In this document: one piece after another, positions 57,669 through 64,000 of the stretch | Layout of the letters: every line of letters begins with the position of its first letter | Numbering within the stretch: position 1 is the first letter of the stretch | From: Rhizobium album | Lineage (GTDB): Bacteria; Pseudomonadota; Alphaproteobacteria; Rhizobiales; Rhizobiaceae | Length of the DNA stretch: 64,000 nucleotides | Assembly (NCBI RefSeq): GCF_003122325.1 | Contig: NZ_QFBC01000001.1 | Location: 62,001 to 126,000, forward strand | Reading direction: 5' to 3' | Position numbers and translations under genes: made by a program | Notes under the pieces: generated by a model | Databases searched by the model: none | Seen by the model: only the letters and a program-made list of their open reading frames with translations | What the model was told of the DNA's origin: nothing

Positions 57669-58796
57669 TCAGTCTTCAGGCTGGCCGACGAGGGCGGCGT
57701 TCAGGCCGACTTCCGGCGTTTCGGCCGAGTAGATCGAAGCGAACCAGCCCGGGTTCGGAATGATCGCCGGCTGGAAGACGTTGCAGCCGTCCTTCATTTC
57801 GGCCCAGCTGCCTTCCTTGCAGAGCTTGATGTTCTCGTTGGTGACGATGTTCTGCGCAACGTCGGTGAGCGCCGGGATTTCCTTGCCTTCGAGCTTGGCG
57901 ACGGCGAGCTTCAGAGCCAGCGCGCCGGTGAAGTTCTGCGAACCGGAAGACCAGCGCGGTGCGCCCATCGGCCGGTACGTGCCGTTCGCGCCGTCGACTT
58001 CGGTGCCGACAGGCAACATCTGGATGCGGCCGCCGTTCGATGCCTCGCCGGCGCAGGGACGCAGCTTGTCATCGGCGATGCCGGCTTCGCTCTGCATGGA
58101 GTTGGCGGTGTAGCAACCGGCCTGCATCCAGATGCCATCGATCTGGTCCCACGGACGGGTCGCGAGGATCTTCGAGAGTTCCGTGCGGCCGACGGCCTGG
58201 CTCCACATGCCGTTCGCTTCGGCAACGACTTCGATGCCGGGGTTCTTGGCGAAGACTTCCTTGGCGCCTTCGATGCGCAGCGTATCGACGGTCGTGCCCG
58301 GCACGCCGTTGATCATCACGACCTTGCCCTTGCCGCCGAGCTTGCCGACCAGCCATTCAGCCGACTTGATGCCCCACTGCTTCTGGTCGATGTGAACGTT
58401 GTAGGCGCAGGGTTCGGTGATGATCGAATCGTAGGCGACGACGACGACGCCTTTCTCGCAGGCGTTCTTGACGGCGCCGTTCAGGGCCGTGGGCGAAATC
58501 GGATAGACGATGATCGCCTTGGCGCCGGCGCGAACCATGGCGTTGATCTGCTGGATCTGCTTCTGGGCGCTCGGGCCCGCCACCTGCACCTGCAGATCGA
58601 CCTTGTCGATCATGCTGCTGTGAACGGCCAGCGCCTTCAGCATGTTGGCGGCTTCGGCCTGCCAGTCATTGCCGATGTAGCTCATGCTCAGGAAGACCTT
58701 GAATTTTTCCTGCGCCTGCACGGCGGGTGCAACAAGCGCGGTGCCGGCGAGAGCCGCCAGAGCGCCAAATGCCAGTTTACGTATGGTCGATATCAT
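57669..58796 (-). CDS. Sugar-type ABC transporter substrate-binding protein, six cysteines
   Basis: A 375-residue periplasmic binding protein with a cleavable signal peptide (AFGALAALAGTALVAPAVQA, then Q) and type-I fold blocks (FKVFLSMSYIGNDWQ, AIIVYPISPTALNGAVKNA, VVVAYDS, GKVVMINGVPGTT). The mature chain has six cysteines (contexts NACEK, EPCAY, AGCYT, RPCAG, KLCKE, DGCNV), unusual for ribose-type binding proteins and suggesting disulfides. It is first in the transport operon. The ligand is unknown. Confidence 0.9.
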   Translation of the reverse strand: MISTIRKLAFGALAALAGTALVAPAVQAQEKFKVFLSMSYIGNDWQAEAANMLKALAVHSSMIDKVDLQVQVAGPSAQKQIQQINAMVRAGAKAIIVYPISPTALNGAVKNACEKGVVVVAYDSIITEPCAYNVHIDQKQWGIKSAEWLVGKLGGKGKVVMINGVPGTTVDTLRIEGAKEVFAKNPGIEVVAEANGMWSQAVGRTELSKILATRPWDQIDGIWMQAGCYTANSMQSEAGIADDKLRPCAGEASNGGRIQMLPVGTEVDGANGTYRPMGAPRWSSGSQNFTGALALKLAVAKLEGKEIPALTDVAQNIVTNENIKLCKEGSWAEMKDGCNVFQPAIIPNPGWFASIYSAETPEVGLNAALVGQPED

Positions 58797-59079
58797 TTCA
58801 TCTCTCTCCCTTTTGACTGGCCGCGATGCGCAGCACAGACCGTCAGCCGAATAACCGGCAACCTCGGGGCGACCGGAACGACGAAAGCCGGAAGGTCGCG
58901 GGCAAGCCGCGATCAGACAAAGTCAATCCCGCACCTTGGCCGGGGGCCAAAGCGGGCAATGCGATCTGAATGAACCTCCCGGCGCCTTTGTCGTTGGCGC
59001 CCTTCTCCCCAGCCGCCTCCACGGCCGGTTTTAAGATGAGCCACAAAAGCTCTGGGCAGTCAATAATTAATCGTTGATG

Positions 59080-59092
59080 TGTGATCACAGAT
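59080..59092. promoter_or_regulatory. Probable GntR operator, copy 1
   Basis: TGTGATCACAGAT, containing the 10-bp perfect palindrome TGTGATCACA, 159 nt before gntR and 284 nt before the binding-protein start. The same 13 nt recurs at 61025. FCD-type GntR proteins bind such short palindromes. Confidence 0.65.
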
Positions 59093-59143
59093 AACTCTGA
59101 TGAAATTGGGTCTTGCGTTTTCATAAATTTGAGGTGCATTGAA

Positions 59144-59164
59144 CTGCGATGCGCGACATCGCAG
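59144..59164. promoter_or_regulatory. Second palindrome upstream of gntR
   Basis: 8-bp perfect arms CTGCGATG / CATCGCAG with a 5-nt spacer CGCGA, 84 nt before the gntR start. It could be another operator or a leader hairpin. Confidence 0.35.
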
Positions 59165-59247
59165 ATAGGGGCGAAGCGTTTGGCCCCTTCGATTGGATCG
59201 GTGCTCGGTGTTGACGACATCGGCTGATCCGCCACGGATGGAAATGA

Positions 59248-59961
59248 ATGATAGAAAAACTATCGCCTCTCGATATCAGGACCTTGCAGGAGCGCGTCTA
59301 CCAGCAGCTTCGCGACGCGCTTTACCAGGGCCGCTTTGCGGCGGGGGAAACCGTAACCATCCGCAACATTGCCGCAGCACTCGGCACGAGCGCGATGCCG
59401 GTCCGCGAAGCGCTGCAGCGGCTTGTCGCCGAAAAGGCGCTTGTTCAATTGCCGAGCCGCAGTGTCACCGTCGCGCCGTTTGCGCTGGAGGCGTTCACCG
59501 AACTGACCCGCATCCGCATGTCCATAGAAGGCATGGCGACGGACCGTGCCGCGAAATATGGACCGGCCTCGCTTGCCGACACGCTCGATGCCATCAACGC
59601 CGAAATGCAGATGGCGATCGCCTCCGGCTTTACCGAGGACGTCCTCGAGGCCAACAAGCGGTTTCACTTCGCCATCTATGAGGCTGCCGACATGCCGCAA
59701 TTGCTGGAAATCATCAGCAATCTGTGGCTGCGCACCGGCCCTTATCTCGGAATGGCCTATCGAAAGGGCTCGTCCGTTCCTTTCTCGATGGGGATTACGA
59801 TCCATTCGCGGATCATCGCGGCCATACGGATGCGGGACGGCCGCAAGGCGTCGCAAGGCCTGGCGCTCGACATCTGGGCCATGGCCCGCTGGTTCAAGAA
59901 CCACCATCTTGCCAATGGCGCCAGCGACCCACAGCCCGCCGTTCTCAGTTCCCTCGAGTGA
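59248..59961 (+). CDS. GntR/FCD family transcriptional regulator
   Basis: A 237-residue regulator: N-terminal winged helix (LQERVYQQLRDALYQGRFAAG, then TIRNIAAALGTSAMPVREALQRL) and an FCD ligand-binding domain with ANKRFHFAIYEAAD and the late His in ITIHSRIIAAIRM, expected metal/ligand positions. Adjacent to the transport operon and lactonase gene and flanked by two copies of a palindrome, it most likely controls this locus in response to the transported compound or an intermediate. Confidence 0.9.
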   Translation: MIEKLSPLDIRTLQERVYQQLRDALYQGRFAAGETVTIRNIAAALGTSAMPVREALQRLVAEKALVQLPSRSVTVAPFALEAFTELTRIRMSIEGMATDRAAKYGPASLADTLDAINAEMQMAIASGFTEDVLEANKRFHFAIYEAADMPQLLEIISNLWLRTGPYLGMAYRKGSSVPFSMGITIHSRIIAAIRMRDGRKASQGLALDIWAMARWFKNHHLANGASDPQPAVLSSLE

Positions 59962-60015
59962 GCGGTAAGGGGGCAACTTTCGCGATGCCCCCATGTCCCA
60001 AACCACCGGCTGCCG

Positions 60016-60918
60016 TCAGCCGCCGAAGCGCGGCTCCGGCAATCCCTTGACCCCGAGGCCGTAGACGGCAAAAAGGCCGCCGGCGGAGGCTTCCTTCTGC
60101 GGAACGCCTTTCATCGGACGCCCCATGCTGGTCACGTACATGATGTCGAGGTCCTTGCCGCCGAACATGACGCTGGTCAGGTTGCGAACCGGGAACTCGA
60201 TTTCGCGATCGATGCGGCCGTCCGGCGCATAACGGATGATGCGGCCGCCGAAGACGTGGGCATTCCAGATGTAGCCTTCGGAATCGACCGTCGAGCCGTC
60301 GAACGTGCCGGGATAGTCGGCATTCGACAGGAACAGGCGCTTGTTGGAAACATTGCCCGTTTCGATGTCGTAGTCATAGGCATACATTTTGTCGTCGTAG
60401 GAATCGCAGAAGTAGAAGGTCTTGTTGTCGGGGCTCCAGCAGGGGCCGTTGGAGCACTTGATGCCGCTGTCCAGCCGGTGGATCGTCAGGTCGGGATCGA
60501 GGCGGTAAAGCGCCGAGTTGCGAACCGGCCGCTGGCCGCGGTTGGCATCCTGGCGATCGTGGTCATAGGACATGTAGCCCGCGACGAAGCGGCCGCGCCG
60601 GTCGACCTTGCCGTCGTTCAGACGGTTTTCCGGCTCGTCCGCCTCCGGATCGCCGATATGCGTCAGGCGCTGGGTCTTGAATTCGTAGAGGCTGAAGCCG
60701 TTGGCCAGCGCCAGCACGGCGCCGCCCTTTTCACGCAACGCCATCGAACCGATATGCGACGGGACGTAATGCAGGCGGACATCGCTGCCATCTTCCTTGC
60801 AGGTCCAGATTTCGGCGGCGGAACTGTCGATCCAGTAGAGCCGCTGCTCCTCCACGTCCCAAAGCGGGCCTTCTCCCAAATGATTCTTGCTGTCGACGAG
60901 TAATCGAATATCAACCAC
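60016..60918 (-). CDS. SMP-30/gluconolactonase family lactonase
   Basis: About 300 residues from a GTG at 60918 behind GGGAGAGGAC. All four metal/active-site positions of the SMP-30 family can be seen: Glu in HLGEGPLW, Asn in ENRLNDGKVD, Asn in KCSNGPCWSPD, and Asp in GTFDGSTVDSEGY. The family opens sugar lactones (for example glucono- or gulonolactone) to aldonic acids. Convergent with gntR and divergent from the cyclase-family gene across a shared operator region. Confidence 0.88.
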   Translation of the reverse strand: MVDIRLLVDSKNHLGEGPLWDVEEQRLYWIDSSAAEIWTCKEDGSDVRLHYVPSHIGSMALREKGGAVLALANGFSLYEFKTQRLTHIGDPEADEPENRLNDGKVDRRGRFVAGYMSYDHDRQDANRGQRPVRNSALYRLDPDLTIHRLDSGIKCSNGPCWSPDNKTFYFCDSYDDKMYAYDYDIETGNVSNKRLFLSNADYPGTFDGSTVDSEGYIWNAHVFGGRIIRYAPDGRIDREIEFPVRNLTSVMFGGKDLDIMYVTSMGRPMKGVPQKEASAGGLFAVYGLGVKGLPEPRFGG

Positions 60919-61024
60919 GATCAGTCCTCTCCCTTTTTCAAAGTCGTGCGTCACCGCGGCCCTCCAGCCCCGGTCACACCTCCAGCCACAGGATTGGTCA
61001 CGCGCAAAAAGATGTCAACTCCAC

Positions 61025-61037
61025 TGTGATCACAGAT
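61025..61037. promoter_or_regulatory. Probable GntR operator, copy 2
   Basis: TGTGATCACAGAT inside the 12-bp perfect palindrome CTGTGATCACAG (61024–61035), identical over 13 nt to the copy at 59080. It lies 107 nt from the lactonase start and 150 nt from the cyclase-family start. A degenerate third copy, TGTGATTACA, is at 61072–61081. Two exact copies and one near copy within 2 kb argue against chance. Confidence 0.7.
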
Positions 61038-61186
61038 CAATAATTTCGTCCGTTGACGAAGCGGGGCGGGATGTGATTACAATTCGGGTCTTGGAGGAGA
61101 GGACTTCCTGACATTGCCGACGCCTCGGAGTTGAGGACTGCGCACGTCGCGGTGACGGGAACCTGTTAAAAAAATTGGAGGCACTC

Positions 61187-61936
61187 ATGAACAATGGCAA
61201 CGTTGGGCCGATCGACGCTGTCCTGCAGGCCCTGGGCGGCATGCGGATGGTCGATCTCGCGCCGAAGCTGGAACGCGGCATACCGCGCTGGCCGACACAC
61301 CCGCATCTGACGATCGACAAGGCCGTCACCCACGAACACGACGGCTATTATTGCCAGGCGATCATGATGGCCGAGCACACCGGCGCCCATGTCGACGCAC
61401 CGGCGCACATGCTGCCCGATCGTATGGACCGGACCATCGACACGTTTGCCGCCGACCACCTGTTCGCGGCGGCCGTCCTCTACGATTTCAGCGACCGCGA
61501 CCTGAAGCCGGGCGATCTCGTGACGGCCGACATGCTGCGCGGCTATGAAGAGAAATCGGGGTTGAAGGTCGGTGAGGGCGAGATCGCCATCGTCAATTAT
61601 GGCTGGATGAAGCGTTACTGGCGCACCGACGGCCAGGCGCAATGGTACGTGCTCAATGCCCCCGGCATGTCAGAGGATGCCTGCGAGTTCTTCCGCGAAC
61701 GCAAGGTGCGGGCTGTTGCGACGGATACGGTCGCGGCCGAGACGGCGATCGTCGACGGTGTGCCGCAGAACAATCCCGGCCACATGAAAAGCTGGCTGCC
61801 GCACGATATCCTGATCATCGAGATGCTGACGAACCTCGAAGATCTGACGCCGCGCTCGCTGTTCCTGGCGATGCCGTTGCATATCGACGAGGGTTCCGGT
61901 TCGCCGATCCGCCCGGTCGGTTTCTGCCCGCGCTGA
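61187..61936 (+). CDS. Cyclase family metal-dependent hydrolase (KynB-like)
   Basis: A 249-residue protein of the cyclase/kynurenine formamidase-like family, with the zinc motif HTGAHVDAPAHML (HxGxHxDxPxH) and a later conserved region DTVAAETAIVDGVPQNN. TTGGAGG lies 6 nt before the ATG. Members hydrolyse amides, lactones or cyclic acids. In this context it may open a second lactone or remove a formyl/amide group; kynurenine breakdown is unlikely because no partner genes are present. Confidence 0.85.
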   Translation: MNNGNVGPIDAVLQALGGMRMVDLAPKLERGIPRWPTHPHLTIDKAVTHEHDGYYCQAIMMAEHTGAHVDAPAHMLPDRMDRTIDTFAADHLFAAAVLYDFSDRDLKPGDLVTADMLRGYEEKSGLKVGEGEIAIVNYGWMKRYWRTDGQAQWYVLNAPGMSEDACEFFRERKVRAVATDTVAAETAIVDGVPQNNPGHMKSWLPHDILIIEMLTNLEDLTPRSLFLAMPLHIDEGSGSPIRPVGFCPR

Positions 61937-62075
61937 AAGCATCGCGCAGGCGGCACGGATCGGTTCTGAACCGGTCCCGTCCCGAACCGTTGAAATCGCA
62001 ATATCCGACACCCGAAATCATGCTTTGATCGGGCAGCGCATCCGGCTGCTCCGAGAAAACGTCTGGAGCATCAAG

Positions 62076-62864
62076 ATGGATCTCACTGGAAAGACCGCTA
62101 TCATCACCGCCGGGGCTTCGGGCATCGGCCGTGTCACGGCGGAACGATTTACCGAGCTCGGCGCCTCGGTGTGCCTCTGCGACGTCGCCGACGGGGCGCT
62201 TGCCGATGTCGAGAAGGCGCTGCCCGACGCGCTGGTGCTCAAGGCGGACGTCTCGAACTCCGGGGATGTCGCCAACCTCTACGACGCCTTCTCCGCCCGG
62301 TTCGGCCGGCTCGATATCCTGGTCAACAATGCCGGCATTTCCGGTCCGACCAAGCATGTCGAGGATGTGACCGACGAGGAATGGGACGAGACGATGGCGG
62401 TCAACGTCACCGGCCAGTTCTATATGGTGCGCAAGGCCGTGCCGTTGTTCAGGCAGGCAGGCGGCGGCTGCATCGTCAATCTGTCGTCGGTCGCCGGGCG
62501 CGTCGGCATGCCGATGCGGGCGCCCTATTCGACCTCCAAATATGCCGTGCGCGGCCTGACCGACGTGCTTGCCGTCGAACTCGGCGAGATCAATGTTCGC
62601 GTCAACGCCATCCTCCCCGGCCTGGTGGACGGGCCGCGCGGGCAGAGGGTGATGAGCGAGCAGGCGGCGGCCCGCGGCATGTCGCTTGAGGAATTCATGC
62701 CGTTTTTCCTGCACAACATCTCCATGCACGCGATGGTGAGCATGAGGGAAATCGCCGACATGGCTGCATTCCTGGCATCCGACATGGGGCGTCACATCTC
62801 CGGACAATCGATCAGCGTCTGCGGAAATTTCGAAACATACCGGGGCCCGAAATTCGCAACGTGA
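62076..62864 (+). CDS. Short-chain dehydrogenase/reductase
   Basis: A 262-residue classical SDR. Cofactor motif IITAGASGIGRVTAERF (TAGxxxGIG), NNAG in VNNAGISGP, catalytic Ser in VNLSSVAGRVG and YxxxK in YSTSKYAVRG. The ATG at 62076 was used; the frame is open 51 nt upstream. An Asp at the end of the second strand (LCDVA) favours NAD. Gene order suggests it oxidizes the imported sugar or alditol to the lactone used by the SMP-30 protein. Confidence 0.88.
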   Translation: MDLTGKTAIITAGASGIGRVTAERFTELGASVCLCDVADGALADVEKALPDALVLKADVSNSGDVANLYDAFSARFGRLDILVNNAGISGPTKHVEDVTDEEWDETMAVNVTGQFYMVRKAVPLFRQAGGGCIVNLSSVAGRVGMPMRAPYSTSKYAVRGLTDVLAVELGEINVRVNAILPGLVDGPRGQRVMSEQAAARGMSLEEFMPFFLHNISMHAMVSMREIADMAAFLASDMGRHISGQSISVCGNFETYRGPKFAT

Positions 62865-63036
62865 TCGACGGGCGGCCGCTGCCCGGCAAAGACCTGCATT
62901 TCCCGCGCCAGGCCGGGAATCGTCACCCTGCATGCTGCCCGTTCCGGCGGGAGGATTGATTTCTTCTGCCGTCAAGCAGCACAATGCGAGGCAGCATCGC
63001 GCGGCAACCGTCGATATCGGCGAGGAGGAACTGCAC

Positions 63037-63627
63037 ATGGGACCGGCACGTTCAGGCAAGGCAGTCGCATGGCTTGCGGTATCTCTCGTTTGCGTGCCGC
63101 TGGAAGCCGGGGCGCAGGACGGGGCAAAGGCGGCGATGGAGGTGTTGAAGCAGACACCGGTCTCCGTCCTCACCTACGGACTTTCGGTGTTGCGCCAGGA
63201 TTTCCGCTATGCCTTCTCGAAGGAGTCCGGGGAAGTTTACGCCGATTTTGTCGCCCCGCTCAGCGGCAAGGTCGGGGAAATCGCAACCGTCATCTATGAT
63301 GCCAAGACGGAAACGATCCTCCTGAACCTGGTGAAGGTGGAGAAAATCGACGAGGGCGCCACGCCCGACGAAGCCTGCCGCCAGGCCATGGCGGCGATGC
63401 GCAGTTTTGCCGGCGTCGATCCGGCGACCGGCAAGTTGCAGCCCGGCATGGAATCGACCACCATGTCGAACCTTTTCTATTTCGACGGTACGGCGATGCC
63501 GGAAGCCGTCGCCCGGCCCGCCGAACTGGACGGCCTGTTCCGCCTTCGCTTCCATGGCCGCGCCGGCAACGCCCGTTTCCGATGCGACGCCGATCTGTTG
63601 GCCACCGACTATGTCATGACGCGGTAA
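63037..63627 (+). CDS. Hypothetical secreted protein
   Basis: About 196 residues from the ATG at 63037 (GGAGGA upstream); the frame is open to 62932. A signal peptide (AVAWLAVSLVCVPLEAGAQ) precedes a soluble domain with two cysteines (PDEACRQAM, ARFRCDADLL), possibly one disulfide. No family recognized. It follows the SDR by 172 nt and may be independent of the catabolic locus. Confidence 0.6.
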   Translation: MGPARSGKAVAWLAVSLVCVPLEAGAQDGAKAAMEVLKQTPVSVLTYGLSVLRQDFRYAFSKESGEVYADFVAPLSGKVGEIATVIYDAKTETILLNLVKVEKIDEGATPDEACRQAMAAMRSFAGVDPATGKLQPGMESTTMSNLFYFDGTAMPEAVARPAELDGLFRLRFHGRAGNARFRCDADLLATDYVMTR

Positions 63628-63786
63628 AAACGCCGGACACAAGCCTTTGGTCGGTCGACTTATGTGACGGACCGCACTTACAAGTGAGCTTTTTTTGTCC
63701 TCCGGACAGGCGCCTGTTGCAAGGTCGCCTGATATGCCGATAGTGGCTTGCGGCGCATGTCGCGCCTGCATCTTAGGGGAACTCCA

Positions 63787-64000
63787 ATGAATTTTTTGGC
63801 TCGTTCGTCGTTGGCAGCTCTTGCCATCGCGGCCGCACTCGCCACCACAACCACCTCTGCGTCGGCATGGGGCTGCATCGCCGTGTCTGAGCAGGGCACC
63901 TACGGTTACAGCTACGAGTACGGAGATGAAAACAGCGCCCGGGAGCGTGCGTTGAACGAATGCGCGACCCGGACGAACGAAGACCAGGTCTGCGAAATCG
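63787..64000 (+). CDS. DUF4189-like secreted protein, truncated by window end
   Basis: Only the first 71 codons are present. A signal peptide (LAIAAALATTTTSASA) is followed by WGCIAVSEQGTYGYSYEY and GDENSARERALNECATRT, matching the start of DUF4189 proteins, in which the Trp-Gly-x-Ile/Ala and Ala-x-x-x-Cys pattern is conserved. The gene runs off the right edge. Confidence 0.7.
   Translation, partial: MNFLARSSLAALAIAAALATTTTSASAWGCIAVSEQGTYGYSYEYGDENSARERALNECATRTNEDQVCEI

Larger units (their letters stand above)
58797..59247. other. 451-bp divergent regulatory region
   Basis: Lies between the binding-protein gene (minus) and gntR (plus). It has no supported gene but holds the TGTGATCACA operator at 59080 and a second palindrome at 59144, and the promoters of both units. 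Confidence 0.6.

Overview
This 64 kb window is high-GC alphaproteobacterial chromosome, most likely from the Rhizobiaceae (Rhizobium/Agrobacterium/Neorhizobium group). The evidence is a PodJ-like polar protein, BA14K and UPF0262 proteins, the order murA–DUF2948–hisD–UPF0262–LMW phosphatase–infA–maf–yacG–tRNA-Phe, a ligase-associated helicase with PdeM, and a TTAA-N7-TTAA (CtrA-type) box. The species cannot be named from this sequence.

Layout. (1) 1–10 kb: YitT membrane protein, PodJ-like polarity factor, TauE/SafE exporter translationally coupled to a TIGR02186 protein, and the PdeM/Lhr-like DNA-repair pair. (2) 10–16.4 kb: a beta-oxidation set (acyl-CoA dehydrogenase, thiolase, FadB/J-type multifunctional enzyme) with a MazE/MazF-like toxin-antitoxin module lodged inside it. 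(3) 16.4–26.5 kb: amidohydrolase, beta-hydroxyacid dehydrogenase, DEAD-box helicase with a DbpA-like tail, a transporter-fused hybrid histidine kinase, MscL and an aminotransferase. (4) 26.5–33.7 kb: surface-polysaccharide genes (galE, rfbF, RmlC-like epimerase, C-methyltransferase; then on the other strand a CmcI-like methyltransferase, an epimerase and a glycosyltransferase). (5) 34–38 kb: GGDEF-EAL protein, M19 dipeptidase, BA14K protein, tRNA-Phe. (6) 38.4–44.5 kb: core genes yacG to murA, ending at tRNA-Thr(GGU).

(7) 44.5–51.9 kb: an accessory island beside tRNA-Thr. It holds an orphan phage terminase small subunit, a broken cysteine-rich secreted gene joined to an IS66 transposase tail, a DUF4214/RTX protein, a 1.1 kb gene-free stretch with palindromes and short repeats, an orphan divergent flagellin behind a CtrA-type box, and several small unknown genes.

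(8) 52–62.9 kb: a coherent catabolic locus. It has a CUT2 (ribose-type) ABC importer whose two permease domains are fused in one polypeptide, a GntR/FCD regulator, an SMP-30 lactonase, a cyclase-family hydrolase, an SDR dehydrogenase, a CRYL1/L-gulonate-type 3-hydroxyacid dehydrogenase and a beta-keto acid cleavage enzyme (BKACE). The same palindrome, TGTGATCACAGAT, lies in both divergent promoter regions, which suggests one GntR regulon. I infer import of a sugar-like compound, oxidation to a lactone, lactone opening, 3-oxidation to a beta-keto sugar acid, and acetyl-CoA-dependent cleavage. This locus is the best candidate here for an undescribed system. The window ends with a small secreted protein and a truncated DUF4189-like gene.
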